Notes under the pieces: model-generated
Databases searched by the model: none
What the model saw: the letters and a program-made list of their open reading frames with translations, nothing else
What the model was told of the DNA's origin: nothing
Assembly (NCBI RefSeq): GCF_017742215.1
Contig: NZ_JAGHKP010000001.1
Span: 620,001-684,000, forward strand
From: Chitinophaga chungangae
GTDB taxonomy: Bacteria; Bacteroidota; Bacteroidia; Chitinophagales; Chitinophagaceae
DNA: 64,000 bases
Direction: 5' to 3'
Program-made: the position numbers and the translations under genes
In this document: positions 49,083 to 59,200 of the stretch, piece after piece
How the letters are laid out: each line of letters begins with the position of its first letter
Numbering within the stretch: position 1 is the first letter of the stretch

Positions 49083-52000
49083 ATGAGGATAAGCGGAAAA
49101 ATATTACTGATAGTCATACTGGTATCCGGATGGATGCTTACATCGGTAAAAACGGCCCGGGCGCAGTGCGACTGGTCTGCTCAGGCCGTTACTGATTCCT
49201 CCCGCTGCGCAGCAAGCGGTAAGATTACCATATTGCTGACGGGGCCGGATAAGGATAACGTGACCAACAAACTGTATAAATTGAAATCGGCATCCGGGCT
49301 TGAATACCCTGAGATCGGCACGCCGGTGTTCGAGAACCTCGCGGCGGGAGAATATTCCGTACTGGTATCCGGCATTTGCGGCGGTCAGCTGGATTCTGTT
49401 ATGGTACTTGCGACCGTTCCCGGGAATTATGTGCCTTTTTCCGGAGACGCGTTGAAGGTTCGCGACCCTTTCCCTAACTGCAACTCCGGACAGGTAAAGC
49501 TGACTTTTACCAACGGGCGGAAACCTTACAGGGCAACCATCACCGCAGCACCGGGAACGTACACAGGCGCTGCAGAATTTTTTTCCAGCAACCTGGAACT
49601 GATAGTAGGTGACCTGCCTACCGGGAATTATACGTTTGTGCTTTCGGATTCCTGCGGCATAGGGTCCGAGGAGGAAGTAAGCATGGGTACCGTTCCGGAA
49701 CCTACCCTCACTTCACTGAACCTGCATAGCATGAGTGTCACGCAGCAGAACTGCAACAAACTGGTGGTGCCGTCTCCTCCCATATCGTCCGCCTCCGCAT
49801 ACGCAGGTTACGTCTACGCTGGGTCCGGCTTTCAGTATGGCGCTGCATGGCCGGGCCAGACACCCGCCGCTTACCACGATGTTTATTACGGCAATACATT
49901 GTTATTGGACCTGCCTGCCGGTGAAACGGCTTCCTATGCTTACGGGAAGGTGATCAACTATTATATCAAATCCCCCTGCGGGCAGATATGGATATTGCCA
50001 TACACAGTTAATCCGCCGCTCGTGAATGTAACACAGGTTAAGAACTGTAATATCGATTTTGGTCTCGCCTGTATATTCAGTTTTATGTCAGACCGCTTCT
50101 GTATGCCCATGCAAATAAAAGTGAGGAACAGGAATACCCTGCAGGAGTGGAACTTCACGGTATATGACCCGAATGGCTGGAGCGAACAGGGTTTCCCTTA
50201 TGGCATTTATGATATTGACGTCCGTTCGGCGGATAATTATCCACTGTACACTGCGGACAGCCTGGTAATACAACCGGAGGACCCGGCATCGCAGTACAGC
50301 ATCTATTTTACCGCTCAAACAAACGGCATGCATAATTCAGCGCTCGTGACGGTGAATATGCGGTCCGGCCTTTCGTGGGCGGCAGGCGACGTGATTGAGC
50401 TGGTGGCGCCTGCCACCCACCGTGCAAGACGTGTTGTGCCATTTGCCGGCAGCGGTGGTTACCTGTTTTATGAGTCAGATAACGGCCTGCCTTTTACACC
50501 GAACAATTACGTCTGGAAAATTACGGACCGGTGCGGCTCCCATTATATCAATATGAACATCGCACCTGAAGATGTATACTTTTATGAATGGGATTATTCA
50601 ACCTCCGATACCTGTGGGGGCATGGCAGTAAGAGGAAACGGCACCGTAAAATTCCACGGGCAGGTCAGACCTACGTATTATAAGATCACCTCCAGCCCTC
50701 CCGGCATAATCGTAGACCAAAGTATCGTTCCGGCCGGCTCTCCCCTTACTTTACCCGCGGAAGGCAATTACAAGATCAGTGTAACGGCCTCTCCCACTAG
50801 TGTCAGCGACTGGGACAACAACACGATGGTGGTCAACTACGCACCAAAACGAATTGCCATCGACGCAACGCTCACGTCTGGCTTCATATGTCCCCAGGGC
50901 GCACCCAACAGCGGCAGTATCGTGGTACATGCACGCAATGGCACCGGAGGTTACCAGTATATGCTGGCCGAAGCGGGAAACGGGCTCAACGGGCCCTACC
51001 TCGATGCCAATAACACTGGCAGGTTCTTTTCCGGTTCGGGGTATTCACTGATGGTAAACGAAAACTATGATGTAAAAGTAGTAGATGGTTGCGGTGCTTT
51101 CGCCGTTCAAACCGTGAAGATACTGGATTACGCCACCGCCCAGCTGGCTATGCTGGATAAAGAAACCTATTGCGTAGGCGATGTTGCCCGGTTGAATGTG
51201 TTACAACTGCCTACAACAGCCATTACTTACCGTTGGGCCTTCCCCGATGGCGCCGTTGATACGGCGAAAGCCCCTGTGATCCGTGATCTCGGGCCGCAGC
51301 ATCGCGGTATTTTCAAAGTGGCTATTAGCGCGGATATCTGCCAGGATACTATCCGTGGTGAAGTGACGCTGGATCTTGCAGACTTTGAACGCATTTGTTA
51401 CAGCAGTGTTACCGATACCAGTGTAAATCCTTATACAGCCGGGCTGCTGGGCAATTGGAGAGCATTTAAATCCTACGCTTATTACGGCGCGCGGAAAGAA
51501 TCCGACCCCGGCCAGCCGACCAATACCCGTACAGACGGTACCTACCAGGATTTCCTCAGTTTCTGGCAAAAACAGCAGAATGGCTGGAAAGCAAGCCAGG
51601 ATACAACCCGCTGGCTTTGGACGACAGAATCGACCTTATTCAATAAAAAAGGGTATGAACTGGAAAACAAAGACCCGCTGGGAAGATTTAACGCAGCGAT
51701 CTACGGCTTCGAGAATACACTGGCTGTGGCGGTGGTGCAGAACAGCCGGTACCGGGAAGCCGCGTTCGAAGGATTCGAGGATTATGATCTCGCCTCCGAC
51801 GTATGCGAAATGGATTGTTCTGCAGGGCGCCGTTTCGATTTTAGCGGTTACCTCGGTATGCTGGATTCGACCCAGCGCCATACCGGTAGGTACTCCATGC
51901 GTCTTGCGGCAGGCGATACCATGTTTACCAGTCATGCAGTGACGGACACAGGAGGCGCCGCAACCCTTCCGGTATTCGTTACCGGCGCGGCGCAATGCAG

Positions 52001-52526
52001 CACCCCAGGGCTCGTGCTGAAATCCGTGAAGGCGGATTCTACCGTGTTGCTGCCTTCCTTTTCGCCCCTTACCGGTAAAAAGGTACTGTTCAGTGCATGG
52101 GTGAAAGAACAGGCTGACTGCAATTGTTCCGCTTATAGTTCAAACGTGGTGAAGCTGGTGATCAAAAAAGGAGAAGAGACCTTTATCCATACCGTACAGC
52201 CATCCGGCAATATCATTGAAGGATGGCAGCGCTACGAATATGCAGTGGACGTGCCGGCCGGCAGTTCACAGATTTCGGTCCTCTTCATCGCCACCGGCAC
52301 CTCCGATATTTTTATCGACGACGTGCGGTTCCATCCATACAATGCCAATATGAAATCTTATGCTTACGACCCTATGACTATGCGTATGATGGCCGAACTT
52401 GATGAGAATAATTACGCCACCTTCTACGAATACGACGACGACGGCGTGCTGATACGCGTGAAAAAAGAAACGGAACGAGGCATTAAAACCATTAAGGAAA
52501 CAAGGAGCGGACTTATAAAAGAATAA
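49083..52526 (+). CDS. Secreted modular protein: SprB-like repeats, carbohydrate-binding region and YD-like tail
   Basis: 1147 residues with signal peptide (MRISGKILLIVILVSGWMLTSVKTARA). Residues about 35-215 and later stretches look like SprB-type Ig modules (NGRKPYRATITAAPGTYTG, LPTGNYTFVLSDSCG). Residues about 895-1080 resemble a carbohydrate-binding beta-sandwich (GFEDYDL, HTGRYSMRLAAG, IDDVRFHP). The last 60 residues (KSYAYDPMTMRMMAELDENN, then YEYDDDGVLIRVKKETERG) are like one YD/Rhs repeat, linking it to the Rhs protein two genes on. Cysteine-rich for an exported protein. Function unknown; adhesion or shell assembly suspected. Confidence 0.65.
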   Translation: MRISGKILLIVILVSGWMLTSVKTARAQCDWSAQAVTDSSRCAASGKITILLTGPDKDNVTNKLYKLKSASGLEYPEIGTPVFENLAAGEYSVLVSGICGGQLDSVMVLATVPGNYVPFSGDALKVRDPFPNCNSGQVKLTFTNGRKPYRATITAAPGTYTGAAEFFSSNLELIVGDLPTGNYTFVLSDSCGIGSEEEVSMGTVPEPTLTSLNLHSMSVTQQNCNKLVVPSPPISSASAYAGYVYAGSGFQYGAAWPGQTPAAYHDVYYGNTLLLDLPAGETASYAYGKVINYYIKSPCGQIWILPYTVNPPLVNVTQVKNCNIDFGLACIFSFMSDRFCMPMQIKVRNRNTLQEWNFTVYDPNGWSEQGFPYGIYDIDVRSADNYPLYTADSLVIQPEDPASQYSIYFTAQTNGMHNSALVTVNMRSGLSWAAGDVIELVAPATHRARRVVPFAGSGGYLFYESDNGLPFTPNNYVWKITDRCGSHYINMNIAPEDVYFYEWDYSTSDTCGGMAVRGNGTVKFHGQVRPTYYKITSSPPGIIVDQSIVPAGSPLTLPAEGNYKISVTASPTSVSDWDNNTMVVNYAPKRIAIDATLTSGFICPQGAPNSGSIVVHARNGTGGYQYMLAEAGNGLNGPYLDANNTGRFFSGSGYSLMVNENYDVKVVDGCGAFAVQTVKILDYATAQLAMLDKETYCVGDVARLNVLQLPTTAITYRWAFPDGAVDTAKAPVIRDLGPQHRGIFKVAISADICQDTIRGEVTLDLADFERICYSSVTDTSVNPYTAGLLGNWRAFKSYAYYGARKESDPGQPTNTRTDGTYQDFLSFWQKQQNGWKASQDTTRWLWTTESTLFNKKGYELENKDPLGRFNAAIYGFENTLAVAVVQNSRYREAAFEGFEDYDLASDVCEMDCSAGRRFDFSGYLGMLDSTQRHTGRYSMRLAAGDTMFTSHAVTDTGGAATLPVFVTGAAQCSTPGLVLKSVKADSTVLLPSFSPLTGKKVLFSAWVKEQADCNCSAYSSNVVKLVIKKGEETFIHTVQPSGNIIEGWQRYEYAVDVPAGSSQISVLFIATGTSDIFIDDVRFHPYNANMKSYAYDPMTMRMMAELDENNYATFYEYDDDGVLIRVKKETERGIKTIKETRSGLIKE

Positions 52527-52528
52527 AC

Positions 52529-53272
52529 ATGTACAGGATACCGGCAATTATTATGATCGTATTATCCGCACTGGGCGCGGGAGCGCAACAGGTGGACACC
52601 AGCAGGCTGTTCAGAGAGATCACGGAAGTACAGGCCATGTTCCGTGATAAAGAACTGGCATTCGATATGCGATACACCTATGCGGATGAAAGCAGGCCGC
52701 TTGCTATCATCGATTCCGCAAAGGGAAAGATGGAGATGACAAAAGCAGGCAGCCGGTACGAGCTGTCTAACGTTGTGTGCGTGAACAACAACCGTTATGT
52801 GATCGTGCTGTTTAAGGATGATAAACTGATGTACCTCTCAAAAGCTTTCTTTATGACGCCTGCAGACCCGTTCCAGCAAATGCGCGCAATGATAGGCCAG
52901 GGCAGCGTACGCAAATTCAGTGTCGAAAAAACAGCGGACGGGAAAAAACTACAGCTGGAGTTTGACCCACAGGGCCCATGCAGAAAGATAGAACTGGAAA
53001 CAAATCCTGTGGATGGCGTGGTGAAAAAAATCAGGTACACGATCCGTACAGAAATGATCCGGGGCGGCAGCCTGGGACAAATCTCCACAGAGCATGCGGG
53101 CGATTTCGGGGAACATGTCGTCGTTTCCATGTATTTCGAAAAATACCGGAAACCGGAATGGAGCGCGGCGCAGTTCGATGAAAAGAACTTCTTTTTCAGG
53201 GAAGGCGAAGAACTGAAGACCACAGCCGCTTATCAGGATTATACCATATTTAAAGCATCGACCAATTTATAG
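52529..53272 (+). CDS. Secreted protein of unknown function
   Basis: 247 residues, signal peptide MYRIPAIIMIVLSALGAGAQ. Mature part is a single beta-rich domain (MEMTKAGSRYELSNVVCVNNNRYVIVLFKDDKLMYLSKAF) that loosely recalls LolA/LppX-type half-barrels, which carry lipids or lipoproteins; the match is by eye and weak. Starts two bases after the previous stop and ends 11 bases before the Rhs gene, so translationally coupled to them. Confidence 0.55.
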   Translation: MYRIPAIIMIVLSALGAGAQQVDTSRLFREITEVQAMFRDKELAFDMRYTYADESRPLAIIDSAKGKMEMTKAGSRYELSNVVCVNNNRYVIVLFKDDKLMYLSKAFFMTPADPFQQMRAMIGQGSVRKFSVEKTADGKKLQLEFDPQGPCRKIELETNPVDGVVKKIRYTIRTEMIRGGSLGQISTEHAGDFGEHVVVSMYFEKYRKPEWSAAQFDEKNFFFREGEELKTTAAYQDYTIFKASTNL

Positions 53273-53283
53273 CACCGAAACCT

Positions 53284-56200
53284 ATGAAATTGTTCTTACA
53301 GAAACATCCCCTTGTTGTAGCCCTGCTGGCCTTTTTTATGCTGGCCGCAACAACAGCCGGTGCCCAGCACCGGAAAAGCATTGTACTGAAAAAGACCCTG
53401 GACGGGGCGGCTGGCCAGCTTGTTAAGGACTCCGTGCTGGAAGTGTTCGACAGCGCTTTTTATAACCCGGCGCTGGCGGGCAAGCTGGATACTCCTTACA
53501 ACGTAAGGAATATCATCACCTTCAGGATCAATGAATACTCCAGCAAATATATCCCTGCAAATTTCCAGGCTACAGCATCCGTTCGCCTGTATTATTACGG
53601 CGGCGGAAGCGTGCACGATTCAGTAGACCGTACGCTTGTGATCAACTATGACACGCTGCAGCCGTATACCATGCGAAACAGTTTCGTGTTCAACAATGCA
53701 CACCGCGTAAAGGTAAAAGTGCTGGATCTGGCCGCGCCGGTGGAAATGATTGATATACTGCAACTCGACAATGAAATGGAAGTGCAGCCGCAATACAGAC
53801 TGTCCTGCACCGGTGATGCTATAAGAACCATCTCTTTTAATATGCCTTCCGGCGAAACGCCGGATGAGTTGCAGGTATACTGGCCGGTTGTGCAGGGCGC
53901 TGATGCCTACGACCTGGAGTGGGCCTATGTGGATTCCAGCACGCTTGCGTCCCTGCGTTTCGGCCAGCCGGTAGACCCGGCACGGGTGTTTGACAATAAT
54001 GCCACAAGGGTAAGCATAACAGACAATGCCTATGTTATCCCGCTGATGTTTGACGGTAACGGAAAATTGTTTTTCCGGGTAAGAGCAATACAGGTGAAGG
54101 CAGGTGAACAACGGGTGGAAACAGCGTGGAGCTCGCAGTTTACCGGGGGAACGGGCGAATTTTCATTTGAAGGGCATGAAAGAAAGCTGAATTGGCAGGC
54201 GAGTATCACGTTTGCCGAGAATGGTAAAAAAAGCGTGGTGGCCGAATATTTTGATGGCAGCCTTCGGAACCGACAGGTGGTCACAAAAGACAATACTTCC
54301 CAGACAACGGTAGTAACGGAAAGCTTTTACGACTATCAGGGCCGCCCGGTTATACAGGTACTTCCGGCTCCCACGCTCAACACAATTATTAAATATACCC
54401 CGCTTTTTAACAGGGATATTAACGGCGCTGAATACGATAAAGATCATTACGATTATATCGCCGGCACCGAAGAATATCTCACCGGCAGTGCCGCGCCAAT
54501 GGGTAAAAGCTCGGGCGCCAGCCAATATTATTCTGACAACAACCCCCTGAAATCATCGGGCGTACATCAATTCATTCCGGATGCCGGAGGCAGGCCATTT
54601 GCTGAAACAGAGTATACACAAGACAATACCGGAAGGGTTTCCCGGGAAGGCGGATTGGGGCCGACATTTAAACTGGGAAGCAATCACGAAACGAAATACT
54701 TCTATACCACACCCACCCAGGAAGAGCTGGACGCCCTTTTCGGCACCGAAGCGGGGTTGGCATATCATTATTTTAAGAACACCGTGATGGACCCCAACGG
54801 CCAGGTGGCCGTAAATTATCAGGACATGCAGGGACGCACGGTGGCCACCGCACTGGTAGGTTCGCCCGAAAGCGCTTCACTGGATGATCTGCCTACAAAA
54901 GATGAGATCGAGGTAACTGATTCTCTTTCCGGCGACGGAAAAAATATGATCAGGGAAATGTCCATCGAAAGCCGCAATTCCCAAACGGTGGCCAAAGCGG
55001 GCGTATATAGCTTTAAATACCGGCTAATACCGCCGGTGTTTAGTAAAAAGGATTGTAATAACAACACGGTTTGTTATAACGGGATTTATGACCTGCGCAT
55101 CCGGATCACGGATGATGTAGACAATCTTCACCTCGGAGGAAGACCATTTGATACGATTATCCGGAACTTCCATCCGGATAGCCTGCTGGTAAACTGTTCT
55201 GCGCCGCAGCCCATTGAGGTGGACTTTACCATTTATCTGGAAAGGGGCAGTTACGATATTGCCAAAACCCTTTCGGTTAACCAGGAAGTATTACAATATT
55301 ACCGCGACAGCGTGTTCGGATTTTCCAATATATGTACCACGCAGGAAGAGCTTATTGAACAGGAAAAAATAGAGCAGCGCACCGCCGCCTGTGTGCCGGA
55401 CTGCCAAAGCTGTCTTGATGGGATCGGGGATTGGGCCTCATTCCGTAGCCGGTATATGTCAGAAGCAGGCATTCCGGTTGCAGATACGGTATTCTACCGC
55501 TCCGAGGCGCTTGTAGCCTACAATAATGCTATTGCAGCCTGCGACGATCTCTGCGGCAAAGCCAATATCATCGACAAAATGCGGCAATTCATGGTAATGG
55601 ACATGATGGCGCCTTCCGGTCAATACGCAGGCCTGGAGAACAGGGACAAACTGCATAATATATTTTACCAGTCATCGCCCGGCGTTTTACCTGCTTATAA
55701 GCAGGCGGGCATTCTGTATACAGACGAAAACGGCAGGAAGGATACCGTTGTAGACCCATTGACGGGATCCAGATGGATACCGCAGCAACTTACGCCTGAA
55801 TCGTTCAACAGTATGTTCAGGGCTTCATGGGCGGAAAATCTGTTACGTTTCCATCCCGAATATTGCAGGTTATTGGAGTACGAAAAATTCAGGCAAAGCA
55901 TTGATTGGGAAAAACGATTCGAAGCCACTGATACTTATCACGAAGCGAAAGCGCTAGGTTACCTGAACCCTACCGGTCTTGACAGTGTTCCTTTCCCAAA
56001 AGGCAGCGACCCGCTCGCTGTTACACACCAAAATGCGCTGAACATGTCCCTGAATGGACCTTTTGCCGGTTATTCAGCCTGGAGTACGGCCGGTGCAATG
56101 GTCAGCTGCGGTCCCAAAGACAAAGACTGCTTGTATGCCAACCGCAGACCTCAATTCGCATTTGACAGTATTGCTAAATGTGCCGCAGACCTGGATATGG

Positions 56201-59200
56201 CCTGGAGGCACTTCAGGGGAATGTATCTGAATGCCAGGAAGGACATCATTGGCAAGGCAGTGAACAGCGTAAGCTGTGGTTCCACCGCCGTTGAACTGAC
56301 GCTTATGGGATACCAGGCCCGCATTCAGGATCGGGCTTCGATGCTGTCGCAGAGCGGTGTTGGCGATCTTACCGGCACGAACCAGTCAGAGGCGGCACTG
56401 AAACAGGAAGCCGACCAGCGCGAGCAGCAGATGTACAGCGATAACTGCGACGCCTGGGTAACAGCCTGGGTACAGCAGCTTGCCCCCTGCAACTATCCTC
56501 AGGCAGATCTTGACAACGTTATCATCCCGAGGCTGAAGGAAGTATGCCGCCAGGGAGCCGATCGCGATCACCCCCGCGGCGCCGGCACGGTAAGGCCAAC
56601 TTCTACTTACCGCTACCGTAGCTTCGAAGACGTTATCAATGAATACAATGTGCAGCACGGAATTGCCAATTCCCTTCGGTGCAACCCGCAACTGATCACC
56701 ATGCCGCTGCCTTACGGCAAACAGCCACCCGGTGGTGACAAACTTAGTTATACCCGCCCGGAGGATTGCGAATGCCGTACACTGCAAGCGTTCAGCCAGG
56801 AGTATAACAAGCTGAAAACCTCTGCAGATAGCACGTTTGCCGCATATCTGAACAGAACCCGCAAAATCAATGTATCCCAGGCCAACCTCAACATCCTGTT
56901 AGACGCCTGTTCGCCCGGTGGTATGGCGGATTGCAACTTCCTGCCGTCACCGGTATCCATCCCGGTAGTAATCCAATGCCGCACAGCGCCCCCTTGTGTG
57001 AGCTGCGAAGAAGTAAAAACTGCATTTCAGCAGTATCTCGGCGAATATCCTTCCTTTGCGCCGGATTATGTTACGAACGATTCAGCGCAGGCGGCAAAGA
57101 ATGACCTGTTCACCCGCTACATGAACAATCGTTTCGGCTACAGCAAACAGGGCTGGGAATATGTACATTTTATGGATAGCTGCGACGTGCCCCATCCCGT
57201 TCACAGTGAAATGGTGTGTATTGCCGGCGATTCCGCATCCAGAAAGCTCGTCAGCGCTTATACCAATGGCGGCAATAATGTGATCAACGACATCCAGCGT
57301 ACGGCCGATAACGGTTATATTCTTGCTGGCTCCACTACCGGAAGAGGCGCAGGCGGCAAAGACGGTTATCTCGTTAAAACGGACAGCCTCGGTAATTTCC
57401 GTTGGGCAAAAACTTTCGGTGCGGAAATGGATGATGAGTTCGCCCGGCTGAAAACGACCGCCGACGGCGGATTCATTATCACCGGTAACACCTTCTCCTA
57501 TTGTTACGATCGCGGTGCGGCAACTATTCTCAAACTTGATTCTGCCGGCAATATCGAATGGAACCGCGTGATCGACTTCGGACAGACGCATGGTGCCAAA
57601 GGCGTGGATATTCTCCCTTTGCAGAATGGCAATTTCGGGTTCGCAGGGTTGAGAAATAGCACCGCCGCCAATACGGACTGGCTCATGGGCGTATTCAGCG
57701 CGTACGGCGAAATGAAATGGCTCAACCGGGTGGGGTATATCGCCCCGAGACAGGAGATCAACATCCTTGAGCACAACGACACGCTGATTGCCGCGGCTTC
57801 TGTCAGGGAAACGGCCAATTATGATGTGCTGCTGATAAGAATGAACAAAAACACGGGAACGCTGATCCAGCTGGCGCAGTTTGATGTGGAAGGAAAAGAC
57901 AATATAGTGACCGGTTTCCTCAAAATTCCCAACGGTTACAAGATCGCCATGGTGAATATGACCGGGATGGGCAGCACCAACGGCAACGGGGTGCTGATGG
58001 ACGTTACCAGCGGCAATTTTATTATGAACATCACCAGGCTCGACAATCCGGGAAGCCTGGATCTGCGGTCCTTTACCGTAAGCCCTGCACTGGACGGCGG
58101 TTATTATGCCGCCCAATCTAACCAGGACGTATACTGGCATAAGCTCCGCACCGACAACTCCGTGCAGTGGACCCGACAGTCCCGCAATGGCGGAACGGAC
58201 CGCATCCGCCGCATCCTCCAGGATCCTGACGGCACACTGGCAGGAGCGGGTGAATACAACGAACAGTCTGCCCTGCTAATGCTCGCTGGGGCAGACGGGC
58301 GCTCCGGTTGCCTTGATACTGTCGCTGCTCTCAGCTCTGCGAATATCACATACGCGGGCGCACGAACGGCAACTTATTTCCAGGAGGTCGTGGCAATTTC
58401 CACCAACCAGGTAAGTACGGTGAATGTTATTGAAACAGCCGTAACCCCGGAAAGGCTGGTAATGAACTGCCCGGGTATGGACAGCTGCTATGAAGTGAGC
58501 GACCGCATCATGCTTTGCGGAAATGCAGCGCCGGTATTCCCGCCGGTGGCACTGGAAAACATCACGGCATGTGCGGATAGCACGTATTTTGCCGTGAGCG
58601 CAGGATCTGTGAAGTATAAGAATTATGTGGACTCGGTGAAGAATGATTTTGTGGCCGGATATATCAATACCGCGCTGTCTGCAAAAGCGCTGGAGCAGTT
58701 CTCCGTAACATACACTTCCGCGGAATATCACTATACCCTTTATTATTACGATCAGGCAGGTAACCTGGTGAAAACAGTGCCTCCGGCAGGTGTAAACAAA
58801 AGAAGGGAAAGAAGCTGGCTGGATAGCGTGGCAGCCGCCAGAAAGGCCGGGGAATGGCTGGTGCCGGGTCATACGATGGCAACGGAGTTTCGTTACAATA
58901 CGCTAAATAAAGTAATAGCGAGAAAATCCCCGGATGCAGGCCTCAGCCGTTTTTGGTACGACAAATTAGTACGCCTGGTAATTTCGCAGGATGCGGAACA
59001 ATTGCTCGCAAATAACTATAGCTATTCGTTATACGATTTCATAGGCCGCACAACAGAAACAGGCGAGGTGACGAGCTCCACCCCCATGACCGAAAGCATT
59101 TCCCGTAACAACGATATGTTTGGACAGTGGCTTGCGGATGGCGCCGGAAGCAAAACGCAGATCAAAAAAATAGTGTACGACGTGCCTCATACGCCATTTG

